Shown here: positions 16,683 to 25,499 of the stretch, in pieces
How positions within the stretch are numbered: position 1 is the stretch's first letter
How the letters are laid out: each line of letters opens with the position of its first letter
Origin: Rubellicoccus peritrichatus
GTDB lineage: Bacteria > Verrucomicrobiota > Verrucomicrobiia > Opitutales > Cerasicoccaceae
Assembly (NCBI RefSeq): GCF_033100135.1
Contig: NZ_CP136920.1
Span: 1,116,001-1,180,000 of the forward strand
DNA: 64,000 nucleotides
Direction: 5' to 3'
Program-made: the position numbers and the translations under genes
Notes under the pieces: generated by a model
Database searches by the model: none
Told to the model about the DNA's origin: nothing
Seen by the model: only the letters and a program-made list of their open reading frames with translations

Positions 16683-17522
16683 CTATAATTTTTCCGGGGT
16701 TTGGTTAAGTTGCTTCCAGGCGCGCATGGACTCGCTTAGATGTTTAGCTGCCGGAGGGGCAATATCGTAGCACTGCAAATTGACTGGACCGTCGTAGCCA
16801 ACTTCGTCGAGAGTTTCTATTACGCGACTCATATCAAAACTTCCCTGTCCCAGCGGTTTGATGTATTCCTGCCAGTTGTTGGTAGTTGTGGGAGTTGCGT
16901 TAGCACCGCTGATTTGCACTAGCCTCATATGCGGAGCAATGGAGCGGATCGTGTCCTCCAGTCCCTCCTGGCCATTTTGCCTCAATTCATGACAGAGTGT
17001 GAAACTCAAACCGATCCCTGGTCGTTCGGCCAACTCCCTGAGGCGTGCACAGGTGGCTGCGGTATCTGTCTTAAAGTCGATGTGCCCATATAGCACGAGT
17101 TCGACGCCATTTGTCTCGCAAAGATCATAGACTTTACGGATGACTTCGACAGCAGCTTTGTCGGGTGCATTTTTACCAGTCAATGACAGCCAGATGATCG
17201 TGCCACTCCCCCTCAATCGCTCTATGTGTTCTGTAAGCCAGATCGGTAAAGGCCCTTCTGCATTTGCTGGCAGCACGACATAGCTAGCGATCATCTTCAG
17301 GTCGTACTTCTCCAGTGCGCTAAAGAGTTCCTCCGTAGCTCTCCCTGGACGAGAACAGATACCATTGTAGCCAAGCTCCTTCAATAATGAGACCTGCTCT
17401 TCAACAGATGTGTTCTTCTGAAATGCATTATCGAATGGAAAAAATGTTCGTTCAGCACTGAGGTTTGTAAGGCTGAAAAATAGTGTAAGCAGGATGATGG
17501 CTAAAAGGAGGCGAATCTGCAT
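16683..17522 (-). CDS. Exported sugar phosphate isomerase/epimerase-like TIM barrel (AP endonuclease family 2)
   Basis: 279 residues with a signal peptide (MQIRLLLAIILLTLFFSLTNLSA). The rest follows the xylose-isomerase-like TIM barrel: SLLKELGYNGICSRPGR, YDLKMIASYVVL, GVELVLYGHIDFKTD, IGLSFTLCHELRQ (metal-site His/Glu region) and the C-terminal GYDGPVNLQCYDI. Proteins of this family often sit beside exported Gfo/Idh enzymes in Verrucomicrobia, as here with two bases between them. The metal ligands appear only partly conserved on inspection, so activity is likely but not certain. Confidence 0.85.
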   Translation of the reverse strand: MQIRLLLAIILLTLFFSLTNLSAERTFFPFDNAFQKNTSVEEQVSLLKELGYNGICSRPGRATEELFSALEKYDLKMIASYVVLPANAEGPLPIWLTEHIERLRGSGTIIWLSLTGKNAPDKAAVEVIRKVYDLCETNGVELVLYGHIDFKTDTAATCARLRELAERPGIGLSFTLCHELRQNGQEGLEDTIRSIAPHMRLVQISGANATPTTTNNWQEYIKPLGQGSFDMSRVIETLDEVGYDGPVNLQCYDIAPPAAKHLSESMRAWKQLNQTPEKL

Positions 17523-17667
17523 CTCCTATTATTAACGCAATGCAGAGTTTAAGACCTCCACTATTGTGCGATAATGACCTCTAAAATAGTGCTAAAGTGT
17601 AAAGTGCTCTATAAAAGTGACTTACATTAGGTATGGTTCATCCGGTAGATCAAAGAATCTGCCACAA

Positions 17668-19005
17668 TTATTTCTTTTTCAGTGATTCCTGAAACTGTAC
17701 TGGTCTCATCCCGGTTTGCTTTTTGAACACAGTGCTGAAGTAGTTGGAGTTATTAAAGCCCACTTCGAAGGCTGTTTCCGTTACGGACTTTTCAACCAGA
17801 AGCAACTTAGCTTGTTCAACCCTGTAGTTGGTTAAATATTGGTTCACAGTCTGGCCGGTGCCTTTTTTGAACTCTCGCATAAAATGCGAACGACTTGAGC
17901 CAAGCGACTTTGCAATCGATTCCACACTCAGTTCTTCGCCATAGTGCTTTTCTATATACGCCTTCGCCTTCTCTACGATAACATTGGTTCGTTTCTCTGG
18001 AATTTCGGCGATGATTTCCGAGAGCTCGATCGCCTCCGAATGAATGACTTTGCGCATTTCGTTCGGGTCGGAGCTGGTATCAATCTTCTGCGCGATGTCT
18101 GTATTGCGCCGTATCAGTGTATCGGTGTCACCACCTGCTTGAATCGTAGCATCAGTGAGCATGCTTAGGATTTCGCGAATCCGCAGCTTATAAACGTCTA
18201 GATTTCCTTTGGATAACTCTTCCAGATCCTCCAGTAGTTTTTCTACCTCGGGAGCGATCGACTCCTGTCCCGACTGGACAAGAAGTTGCAGTTCTTCTTT
18301 TACCAGCGTCACTTTTCCCTTCATGTCATGAACATCCTGATACACGACCCAGGCCCAGCATAATGCACTGAAGATCGAACCAACATAATAGATACTGTAA
18401 TCGAACGCACTTGAGGTTCCCAGTGCCAGCAGAATACCGAACAGTAAGGCGCCCGTTAGGAATGCCAGGATCTTCGGATTGCGAGATGAACGTAGTTCCT
18501 GGACAATCAGATAGCTGCAAGGTAACACCAATAAGGCAATCGCTCCTGCAATCTGCACAATATGAGCAAGGCCGGTCGTTACCTGCCACGGCAGCCATGC
18601 CAGCATTTCACGATTCAATCCAAACTGGCCCCAGGCTCCTGCTAAAATGATACAGTATGTGAGCGTAAACCCAAGTCCGCCACCAAAACACCACACATAA
18701 AGGGACAGGCAACGAGGCACGCCGGACTGAACAAAAGACGCCACCAGCAACGATGGCAGCGATATACCAAACAACAATGTTATCCGGACGAACAACACCA
18801 TTGGCATCACATCACCCCAAAAGTATTGCACAGGCCGTAAGACCAGGAAACCTATGAATGCTCCCAGAAAACAGACATAGAGTTTGTAATCTGCAGCGAT
18901 ACGCCGACGTACTATCGTAAAGTAAATCAGCACGACCAGAAATATCTGTGCTGCTATGATCGGGGCCAAAAGGGTCTCGATTGCATGCCAGGTGTTTTCA
19001 AACAT
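17668..19005 (-). CDS. Membrane-bound AraC-type transcriptional regulator
   Basis: About 445 residues. The first 220 contain about seven hydrophobic helices (from IETLLAPIIAAQIFLVVLIYF to YYVGSIFSALCWAWVVY), followed by a helical, coiled-coil-like linker (about 230-330) and a C-terminal AraC double helix-turn-helix (VESIAKSLGSSRSHFMREF and VTETAFEVGFNNSNYFSTVF). A DNA-binding domain fixed to a polytopic membrane domain implies that a membrane signal directly controls transcription. The ATG at 19005 is chosen over an upstream TTG at 19020. Sugar-metabolism genes lie on both sides. Its targets are unknown; the epimerase/oxidoreductase pair downstream is a reasonable guess. Confidence 0.87.
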   Translation of the reverse strand: MFENTWHAIETLLAPIIAAQIFLVVLIYFTIVRRRIAADYKLYVCFLGAFIGFLVLRPVQYFWGDVMPMVLFVRITLLFGISLPSLLVASFVQSGVPRCLSLYVWCFGGGLGFTLTYCIILAGAWGQFGLNREMLAWLPWQVTTGLAHIVQIAGAIALLVLPCSYLIVQELRSSRNPKILAFLTGALLFGILLALGTSSAFDYSIYYVGSIFSALCWAWVVYQDVHDMKGKVTLVKEELQLLVQSGQESIAPEVEKLLEDLEELSKGNLDVYKLRIREILSMLTDATIQAGGDTDTLIRRNTDIAQKIDTSSDPNEMRKVIHSEAIELSEIIAEIPEKRTNVIVEKAKAYIEKHYGEELSVESIAKSLGSSRSHFMREFKKGTGQTVNQYLTNYRVEQAKLLLVEKSVTETAFEVGFNNSNYFSTVFKKQTGMRPVQFQESLKKK

Positions 19006-19066
19006 AGGGGAAGCGGCCAAAACGATATTAACAGAATGCTACCGAATAGGGTACGACATCAACCTG

Positions 19067-19078
19067 AATGTCGACATT
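19067..19078. promoter_or_regulatory. Perfect 12-base palindrome upstream of the membrane AraC gene
   Basis: AATGTCGACATT lies about 60 bases upstream of the start at 19005, between the two minus-strand AraC-type genes. It could be an operator. There is no second copy in the window to support that. Confidence 0.3.
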
Positions 19079-19086
19079 TCTCCCGG

Positions 19087-19105
19087 CTCACCCTTATTTG
19101 TTTCA
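19087..19105. repeat. Second copy of the 15201-15219 motif
   Basis: This 19-base segment differs at one position from 15201-15219 and lies 82-100 bases upstream of the membrane-bound AraC-type gene. Together the two copies mark the upstream regions of the two nearby minus-strand units. Confidence 0.35.
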
Positions 19106-19115
19106 CGAAAGTGCC

Positions 19116-19991
19116 CTAATCCCCGGAACCCCGAAATGCTGACGGACTTAATCCGTTATATCTACGAAATGTACGTGAGAAGTACTGACTACTATTGAAG
19201 CCGCATTTAAATGCAATGTCGGAGACGGATAATTTACTGTTCTTTAGTAACTTTTCGGCGGCATTGATCCGCTGACGAGTGATATAGTCAACAGGCGATT
19301 GCCCAGTATGATTGCGAAAAAGTGTGTAAGTGCGGCTTAGACTGTATCCAAGGTGCTTTGCAATGTCTGCGACCTTGAGCGGTTCATATAAATGACTATT
19401 TATATACTCTTGTGCTGCTTCTGCATAAGTGATGTCACCGGGTTCGCCTAAAGAGATTAGCTGATGGACGCCGTCGATAATTAGCTCACAGGCAATGGAT
19501 TTTATTAGGGCCAGGGAACCTGCGGGAGCATTGGCTGAGTGGTATTGTGCGAGTGCTTTTTTAAAACGTTTTAGTGTATGGCGAGTATGCCCTCCGTACG
19601 ATTGCACCGACATTCGGCAATCATCAAGTTGTGCCTTCATTTGTTCTATTTCTTGCGGTAAGAAAGTGCTGTTGTGGGTGGCGGGTTTTTGAGCCGGACG
19701 GAAAATTATCCAAGCGGACAGACACGGTGTTTCGTAGCCACGATAAGCCTGATGATGAATCCCTGGAGCCATGCAGGAATACTGCCCTCCACGTATTACT
19801 ATGACTTCGCCTGTCCCGATAATCTCGTAATTCAACTCACCGTCCAAAACGAAAACAAACTCATAGCCATCATGTTCATGCCCATGTAAAGCAACTGCTT
19901 CACCGTAAAGATTGACACCCATGTGTTCCACAACGGGAAAATCAATTTCCTCACCCGTGATCATATAACGGCTGTTGGAGCTCAGAGACAT
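19116..19991 (-). CDS. AraC-family regulator with cupin sensing domain
   Basis: 291 residues. The N-terminal half is a cupin with a HGHEHDGYEFVFVLDGELNYEI core (residues 35-57) that would bind a sugar ligand; the C-terminal half has two helix-turn-helix units (VADIAKHLGYSLSRTYTLFRN and VSDIAFKCGFNSSQYFSRTF). It is divergent from the GH116 gene with 91 bases between the starts, the usual layout for a local activator of a glycoside-utilisation gene. Regulation of GH116 is inferred from this arrangement. No conserved operator stands out in the gap. Confidence 0.9.
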   Translation of the reverse strand: MSLSSNSRYMITGEEIDFPVVEHMGVNLYGEAVALHGHEHDGYEFVFVLDGELNYEIIGTGEVIVIRGGQYSCMAPGIHHQAYRGYETPCLSAWIIFRPAQKPATHNSTFLPQEIEQMKAQLDDCRMSVQSYGGHTRHTLKRFKKALAQYHSANAPAGSLALIKSIACELIIDGVHQLISLGEPGDITYAEAAQEYINSHLYEPLKVADIAKHLGYSLSRTYTLFRNHTGQSPVDYITRQRINAAEKLLKNSKLSVSDIAFKCGFNSSQYFSRTFRRYNGLSPSAFRGSGD

Positions 19992-20082
19992 GTTTGTGCA
20001 TTATTCTCCTGTGCGGCTTACTACAAGACAAAATTACATTTTTGCTTTAGTATAGTGCCTCATTGCTTAAATCAGTTGGTAT

Positions 20083-23000
20083 ATGAATAAGATTTTTATG
20101 ATCATTCTTGGGTACTTATTTGCTTTGTTACCTGTAAGCTCAAGTGAGGTCACTGACGCTATCATTATGGAACGCTTAAACTTAGACAGCGGCGGTAAAA
20201 CAGAAGTCGTCAAAAACTTTCCTGACAGCTTTCCTGAAATTCTGGTAGAACGAGGTGAGCCGTTGGTTTATACAAAAGATAATTCAGAAAATTTTGAGTA
20301 CATTGGCATGCCGGTTGGTGGCATTGGTGCAGGGCAACTTTATCTTGGTGGCGATGGCCAGTTGTGGTTCTGGGATATATTTGGCCTAAACTACGGTATT
20401 GGAGATCTCAAAGGAGATGAGGCGTATCAATTTCCCTACGAGCGTAGTAAGCCAAACGAAATGGGCGCGTGCATGATTGAGCAAGGCTTCTCCATTGCAG
20501 TTAAGAAGGATGTTGAGTGGGTGAGTAAAAAGCTCAACCGGGAAGGTTTTGAGAATATTCAATTTCTCGGCCAGTATCCGATTGGAGAAGTTGATTACCA
20601 GGATCCTGAGTTTCCTGTGAAGGTTAAACTGGAAGCCTTCTCACCTTTTATTCCATTGGATTTGGAGAATTCTCTGCTCCCGGCAACGATATTGAACTAT
20701 ACCGTTAAAAACACTTCAGAAAAGGAGGTTGAGGCCAAGCTCACTGGCTGGCTTGAAAATGCTGTTTTGCTTGGCTCAAGAGGCCGGAAAGGACTTAACG
20801 TTACCTTGAAAAATGAAGTAGTGATGATACCCGGCATTGGGGAAAGATTGCTTTGCTCAGCAGAAGCAAGAGTCGAACAAGGGCAGCCTGCGCGCCTTAA
20901 AGATATACCGATTGTTACTGGTTGGAATAATCACCGCAAAGACAGTGACTATTGGAGAAGTAGCAAGGTCGATGCCAGCGAATTCGCTTCTTTGATTCCA
21001 GAGTCGAAACAACGTCCCGGGAGCTTGATGAAATATACATCCAAGCCTTTTGTCATCCAGCGACCGCTTGTCACACTTGATGTCCGAGGCGGGTCTCATG
21101 GTGGAGCTACCGCGCTACAAGTAGTTGTGAATGGCAAGGTGGTGGCATCTGCAATTGGTCCACAGGAACCCTCTTATCAGAGTCTTGAGCTTGATGTTAG
21201 CCAATATCAAAAGAAAGAAGCTGTGATTGAAGTCATTAACCCAGACTATCTCTACGGTGTTCGATTGATGATCAGGAATCTCAAGCAACAAGATGCCGTT
21301 TACAGCGATGCAGATCTTGGCTTGTTGCAGGACTATGGAACCATGACTTTATCATTTTTGGATTCACAGGTTGCCACACGTGATACGGAAACATCCCGAC
21401 TTGAGCTCTCTTCCGAGGAAAGTCTCACGACTGAGCTAAGCCGTTCCATCAGGCTAGCTCCGGGTGAGGAGAAAACGCTGACATGTATATTGACCTGGCA
21501 TTTTCCTAAAACGCTTTCCATGAGAGGAAAAGATGAGACTAGATATTACTCAAAACTATTTCGTAATGCAGAGGCGGTTTCCGATTACGTGATTCAGAAT
21601 TACCCTTTCCTCGCATCGACGACTCGTCTTTGGCGTGATACCTGGTATGATTCTACCTTGCCATACTGGTTCCTGGATCGCACCTTTTTGAACACGTCTA
21701 CTCTGGCTAGCAGCACTTCAAGTATAATAAGGGACGGTTTATTCTATGGCTCTGAAGGTGGAAACCAGGGCCCGGGCACTTGCACACATGTCTGGGGTTA
21801 TGTTCAGGCCATGGGGCGACTCTTCCCTGAACTTGAAATCAGCCTTCGAGAGCAGGTTGATTTTAAGCCGCATTCGGAAGGTGGCGCCATGATGGATGAT
21901 GGCTTGATCCATTTCCGCTGGCAAGATCATGGTCCGGCTGTTGATGGCCAGTCGGGTATCATTCTGCGTACGTATTTGGTTCATCAGATGTCAGAGGATG
22001 ACGCGTTTCTGAAAAGGAACTATTCGCAGATCAAGAAGGCGATGCAGGGGCTTACCGAGGCCAGGGATGCTGACCATGACGGAATACTGACTGGCGCTCA
22101 GCATAATACCCTTGATGCGGATTGGTATGGAAAAGTTACCTGGTTAAGCCTGCACTATACCACTGCTCTCCGGGCGATGGCAGAAATGGCCGAGGAAATG
22201 GGGGATCACGAATATGCGATTTTTTGCCGCAGGACGGCGGACAAAGGGCGTGCATACATTGAAGACAATTTATTCAACGGAGAATATTTTATCCATGAAG
22301 CCGACCCGGAAAACCCTGATTCTCCAGGTACCTACACCGGCTTGGAATACAGTCAACTGCTTGGTCAGAGCTGGGCCTATCAAGTTGGCTTAGGGAAAGT
22401 TATTGATCCTGATAAAACCCTTACTGCCTTGGAGTCGATGTGGCGTTACAATTTCACCACCGATGTCGGGCCTTTCCGTGAAGTTCATAAAGGCGGCCGC
22501 TGGTTTGCCATGCCAGGTGAGAGTGGATTAATAGCCTGTACTTGGCCAAGAGGTGGTTCCGAAGTGCTCAATAAGGGGCTTAGGCATTTTGCTAACTATA
22601 ACAACGAAAGCCAAAACGGCTATGAGTATGCAGCAACTTCTCTTATGATGTGGCACGACATGCCTTATCACTCACTGGTTCATATTTGGTATATGCACAA
22701 CGACCGCTATCATGGGGCAAAAAGAAATCCCTGGTGCGAGATCGAATGGGGGCTGCACTACTCGCGCTCAATGGCCAGCTACGGGCATTTCATTGCGGCG
22801 AGTGGTTTTGAATATCATGGGCCCGAGGGCTACATTGCTTTCTCTCCCAGGGTCACAGCCGACAATTTCAAAGCAGCTTTCACTACTGCTACCGGTTGGG
22901 GCACTTTCGAACAGTTACGCCTAAAGGGCTCACAAACCGAAAAAATACTGGTTAATCATGGTGCTCTTAAGCTGAAAACCATGGCATTTGATGTGAGCAA

Positions 23001-23142
23001 AGGCATGAAAGTCAGTCAGGTTGCAGTAACACTCGAAGGTAGAGTGGTTCCGGTTGAATTCACTCAGCTGAATGAGCGTATTAGCATTGAATTGGATGTG
23101 ACCATTAAAGCCGGACAGGCCTTGTTGATTCAGATGATCTAG
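20083..23142 (+). CDS. GH116-family glycoside hydrolase (non-lysosomal glucosylceramidase-like)
   Basis: 1019 residues with a signal peptide (MNKIFMIILGYLFALLPVSSS). The GBA2 N-terminal signature GMPVGGIGAGQLYLGGDG begins at residue 76, and the catalytic (alpha/alpha)6 domain follows from about 520: TCTHVWGYVQAMGRLFPELE, DHDGILTGAQHNTLDADWYGK (segment with the acid/base Asp) and FREVHKGGRW. GH116 enzymes release glucose or xylose from beta-glucosides, including glycolipids. Residues about 330-415 (LDVRGGSHGGATALQVVVNGK…) look like an inserted beta-sandwich not part of the core fold. The cupin AraC gene upstream is its likely regulator. The exact substrate is unknown. Confidence 0.9.
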   Translation: MNKIFMIILGYLFALLPVSSSEVTDAIIMERLNLDSGGKTEVVKNFPDSFPEILVERGEPLVYTKDNSENFEYIGMPVGGIGAGQLYLGGDGQLWFWDIFGLNYGIGDLKGDEAYQFPYERSKPNEMGACMIEQGFSIAVKKDVEWVSKKLNREGFENIQFLGQYPIGEVDYQDPEFPVKVKLEAFSPFIPLDLENSLLPATILNYTVKNTSEKEVEAKLTGWLENAVLLGSRGRKGLNVTLKNEVVMIPGIGERLLCSAEARVEQGQPARLKDIPIVTGWNNHRKDSDYWRSSKVDASEFASLIPESKQRPGSLMKYTSKPFVIQRPLVTLDVRGGSHGGATALQVVVNGKVVASAIGPQEPSYQSLELDVSQYQKKEAVIEVINPDYLYGVRLMIRNLKQQDAVYSDADLGLLQDYGTMTLSFLDSQVATRDTETSRLELSSEESLTTELSRSIRLAPGEEKTLTCILTWHFPKTLSMRGKDETRYYSKLFRNAEAVSDYVIQNYPFLASTTRLWRDTWYDSTLPYWFLDRTFLNTSTLASSTSSIIRDGLFYGSEGGNQGPGTCTHVWGYVQAMGRLFPELEISLREQVDFKPHSEGGAMMDDGLIHFRWQDHGPAVDGQSGIILRTYLVHQMSEDDAFLKRNYSQIKKAMQGLTEARDADHDGILTGAQHNTLDADWYGKVTWLSLHYTTALRAMAEMAEEMGDHEYAIFCRRTADKGRAYIEDNLFNGEYFIHEADPENPDSPGTYTGLEYSQLLGQSWAYQVGLGKVIDPDKTLTALESMWRYNFTTDVGPFREVHKGGRWFAMPGESGLIACTWPRGGSEVLNKGLRHFANYNNESQNGYEYAATSLMMWHDMPYHSLVHIWYMHNDRYHGAKRNPWCEIEWGLHYSRSMASYGHFIAASGFEYHGPEGYIAFSPRVTADNFKAAFTTATGWGTFEQLRLKGSQTEKILVNHGALKLKTMAFDVSKGMKVSQVAVTLEGRVVPVEFTQLNERISIELDVTIKAGQALLIQMI

Positions 23143-23196
23143 GGCTTTCCTTGGATGACTCTATTGGTAAATTCAGAGGGAAATCATTGTAATTAC

Positions 23197-23271
23197 TGGT
23201 GCCCCCGGCGGGAATCGAACCCACATTAACGGTTTAGGAAACCGCGGTTCTATCCATTGAACTACGGGGAC
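23197..23271 (-). tRNA. tRNA-Arg (anticodon CCU)
   Basis: The minus strand folds as a full cloverleaf with encoded CCA: acceptor GTCCCCG/CGGGGGC, D stem GTTC/GAAC, anticodon stem GCGGT/ACCGT around loop TTCCTAA (anticodon CCT), and T stem GTGGG/CCCGC with loop TTCGATT. Thirty-eight bases from its anticodon loop to its 5' end recur at 31841-31878, so this gene is the integration site of the adjoining element. Its present 5' half and upstream region would be those supplied by the element. Confidence 0.95.
23234..23271. repeat. Attachment site copy within tRNA-Arg (left)
   Basis: Thirty-eight bases identical to 31841-31878, covering the tRNA from the anticodon loop to its 5' end. It is the tRNA-proximal end of the element and keeps the tRNA gene intact. 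Confidence 0.92.
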
Positions 23272-23325
23272 AAGTCATTGATAATAAAGCATTTGCAGGT
23301 TTTATGCGGCTCTCAAAATTTAGGC

Positions 23326-23348
23326 TTGTAACCTGATTTTGTAACCCG
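23326..23348. repeat. Paired TTGTAACC motifs near left end
   Basis: Two TTGTAACC units start 13 bases apart (23326 and 23339), ending 14 bases before the integrase start. A 21-of-23 match in the same orientation is present at 31693-31715 near the other end. Arm-type integrase or excisionase binding sites, which may also let the integrase repress itself, are the likely reading. Confidence 0.6.
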
Positions 23349-23361
23349 CTAGATTCAATGC

Positions 23362-24438
23362 ATGCCCAAGACGAAACAAGCCGATTCAGGAACAGGCCAG
23401 TTTTCGAAAGTTGCAGAGAATCTTTACCGTTATAATGCATCTGGCGGTTACTATGCGTTGCTTAAAAGAGGCGGCAAGCAAATCCGAAAATCACTCAAGA
23501 CCCAAGACCGTAAATTGGCGGAGAGGCGTCTTGCCGATCTGAGAACCAAGGTAGATCGAATTGATACCCAAAAAGGGAAAACCAAAGTCGAATTCATGGA
23601 AGCTGCCGGAATGTGGTTGGATGTTATGCGGTCGAACTTGAAATCAAGTTCTCTTCTAAGACGAGAGACTAGTATAAACCAACTTAGACGACATTTTGGT
23701 CACTATTCAATTCGTGGAATTACTCGAATTGTCTGTGAAAATTGGGCTAAGACTAGAGCACCTCAGGTCGCTGCTTCCACATTCAACAATGAACGGGAGA
23801 CCCTCATTTCCATATTAGACTATTCAGAGAGGGAAGGGCACATTCTGGATAATCCAGCTAGGATTCTGAAAAGACGTCGCCAGGGCAAAATACAGCTACG
23901 CATTCCCACGCGTGAACAGTTTCAGTCATTAATGAAGACATTGCGATCAATGGATTCTCGTTACTGGCCAGCGGCTGACTTGGTGGAATTACTCGCTTAT
24001 TCAGGAATGCGTAAAGGCGAAGCAAATGAATTGAGATGGGAAGACATTGACTTTGATCGTGGTCAGTTCGTAGTCACTGGCGGAGAGACTGGGACTAAAA
24101 ATCACGATATACGTCATATTCCACTGTTTCCGGTGTTAAGTGGCTTTCTTGAGAGACTCCAGAATGACTATCAGGTTTGGAATGAAGAAGACTACGTGAT
24201 TCCAGTCAAAAACGCTAAAAAGGCGATTGATACAGCGTGTCAGAAAGCTGACTTACCCCACTTTAATCACCATAGTCTCAGACACTACTTTGTCAGTAAT
24301 GCCATAGAGAAGGGCATAGACTTCAAAGTCATTGCCCAATGGATCGGTCACAAAGACGGTGGTATTTTAGTGGCCCAAACCTACGGTCACTTAAGAGATA
24401 CTCACTCATTTGAAATGGCCAAACGCATGGACTCATGA
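23362..24438 (+). CDS. Tyrosine recombinase/integrase
   Basis: 358 residues: an N-terminal AP2-like arm-binding region, a core-binding SAM-like domain (about 75-165), and the catalytic domain with the full set of active-site residues, R217 (YSGMRKGEANEL), K246, H304 and R307 (HHSLRHYF), H330 (WIGH) and nucleophile Y341 (QTYGHL). It catalyses integration and excision at the tRNA-Arg site. It is the first gene inside the element, 90 bases from the attachment core, and its stop overlaps the next gene by four bases (ATGA). Confidence 0.95.
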   Translation: MPKTKQADSGTGQFSKVAENLYRYNASGGYYALLKRGGKQIRKSLKTQDRKLAERRLADLRTKVDRIDTQKGKTKVEFMEAAGMWLDVMRSNLKSSSLLRRETSINQLRRHFGHYSIRGITRIVCENWAKTRAPQVAASTFNNERETLISILDYSEREGHILDNPARILKRRRQGKIQLRIPTREQFQSLMKTLRSMDSRYWPAADLVELLAYSGMRKGEANELRWEDIDFDRGQFVVTGGETGTKNHDIRHIPLFPVLSGFLERLQNDYQVWNEEDYVIPVKNAKKAIDTACQKADLPHFNHHSLRHYFVSNAIEKGIDFKVIAQWIGHKDGGILVAQTYGHLRDTHSFEMAKRMDS

Positions 24439-25217
24439 AGCGTTCAGAGTCGGCATTAACCCTGTTCAAGAAATATAAAATCATCATTTCAGATGATGAC
24501 GATGTAGCCATTGAAGAAGTAAGAGAGATTGTATCTAGAAACTTAGAAACTAGGGGCTGGCTAAAGGAACGCTCGATCAGAGTTGGGGTTTGGATATCAA
24601 GTTCGATTTTCAGTGAAGATTCCACCGGTGAAATGGCTAGTATTATTGACACAGAAGTTCCAATCGTCACTGGCTGGAAGAAACTGGTTTCAGAAACTCT
24701 AGCAAAAACTATCTTCAGCAAAGCCAAGCATATCATTGACCATGAGAATGAAGCGTGTGTGAAAGGATTTCTCCTAGGCGCAATCGAAAATCTTTTTTAC
24801 GTCAGCGAAGCAATACATTCAGATGATGCATTAGCGGACAAAGAGCTTCTTAAGCTTCTAGATTTTAGGACATCAGAAGAAGCGCGAGCATTCAACAAAG
24901 ACAGAGAGGTTTTTCAAAGAGTCCTACAATGGACTGGTAGAAAAATAGAGTATTCCGATCCGGCTGTAACCAGAGAATTCGCAAGAGGATTTTTCGAGGG
25001 TGCAGCAGTGCTCAGTGAAGATGGTGAGCAACTCACCAACAGCACATCGGCGACGCGCATTTACATGCTACTTCTGCTGTTGGCAGATGAAATTGACGTG
25101 CTCAAAACAAGACGGCAGGTGTATTATTTATTCAAGATTATGCTAGAGGACGAACTTTTTCACTCAGAAGAATCATTTTGTGCAATATGCCGGAGAGTCC
25201 GATTGAAAGGACGATAG
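24435..25217 (+). CDS. Unknown protein coupled to the integrase
   Basis: 260 residues, starting inside the integrase stop (ATGA overlap), so the two are probably co-translated. I do not recognise the family. It is mostly helical and acidic at the N-terminus (ISDDDDVAIEEVREIV); two similar segments (CVKGFLLGAIENLFYVSEAI and REFARGFFEGAAVL) suggest an internal duplication. A late FCAICRR pair of Cys is visible but is not a full zinc motif. It may modulate recombination or element copy number; that is a guess from position only. Confidence 0.7.
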   Translation: MKRSESALTLFKKYKIIISDDDDVAIEEVREIVSRNLETRGWLKERSIRVGVWISSSIFSEDSTGEMASIIDTEVPIVTGWKKLVSETLAKTIFSKAKHIIDHENEACVKGFLLGAIENLFYVSEAIHSDDALADKELLKLLDFRTSEEARAFNKDREVFQRVLQWTGRKIEYSDPAVTREFARGFFEGAAVLSEDGEQLTNSTSATRIYMLLLLLADEIDVLKTRRQVYYLFKIMLEDELFHSEESFCAICRRVRLKGR

Positions 25218-25221
25218 AGAG

Positions 25222-25260
25222 CAGTCAATGTACATGGTAAATTTTCATGTACACTGACTG
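25222..25260. promoter_or_regulatory. Inverted repeat between the integrase unit and the HTH gene
   Basis: Two 15-base arms (25222-25236 and 25246-25260) match at 14 positions around a 9-base AT-rich loop. There is no T-tract, so it is a better operator candidate than a terminator. The HTH protein encoded at 25291 is a likely binder. It lies just downstream of the 24435-25217 stop. Confidence 0.55.
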
Positions 25261-25272
25261 ACTGCTATTTTT

Positions 25273-25290
25273 CGGGCTTAATAAGGCCCG
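25273..25290 (+). promoter_or_regulatory. Hairpin directly before the HTH start codon
   Basis: CGGGC and GCCCG pair around TTAATAAG and end at the base before the ATG at 25291, so the AAGG ribosome-binding candidate would be partly within the structure. Translational control of the excisionase-like gene is inferred. It could also act as a weak terminator for read-through from upstream. Confidence 0.4.
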
Positions 25291-25488
25291 ATGAAAACAA
25301 AAGCAAAGAAAAGAACATCCAAGGCACGGCTTGCCTACACGAGAGAAGAAGCTGCTGCAGTTCTTGGATTATCTCCGGTCAGCATTGACCGATTGACTAA
25401 ACGCGGATTACTCCGCCCGTCCCGTGCTACGCGACGTCCGTTGTATCCAATCACCGAGATCGAGCGTTTCCTCCGGGAAACGCGATAA
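25291..25488 (+). CDS. Small HTH protein, excisionase-like (MerR-type HTH_17)
   Basis: 65 residues. After a basic N-terminus the sequence LAYTREEAAAVLGLSPVSID followed by RLTKRGLLRPSR and a YPITEIERFL end is the winged HTH used by excisionases and small phage regulators. Proteins of this type bend DNA at attachment sites to favour excision, or control early genes. It lies between two inverted repeats upstream and the Rep gene 11 bases downstream. Excision and copy-number control are both possible. Confidence 0.85.
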   Translation: MKTKAKKRTSKARLAYTREEAAAVLGLSPVSIDRLTKRGLLRPSRATRRPLYPITEIERFLRETR

Positions 25489-25499
25489 GCAGGTAGATT

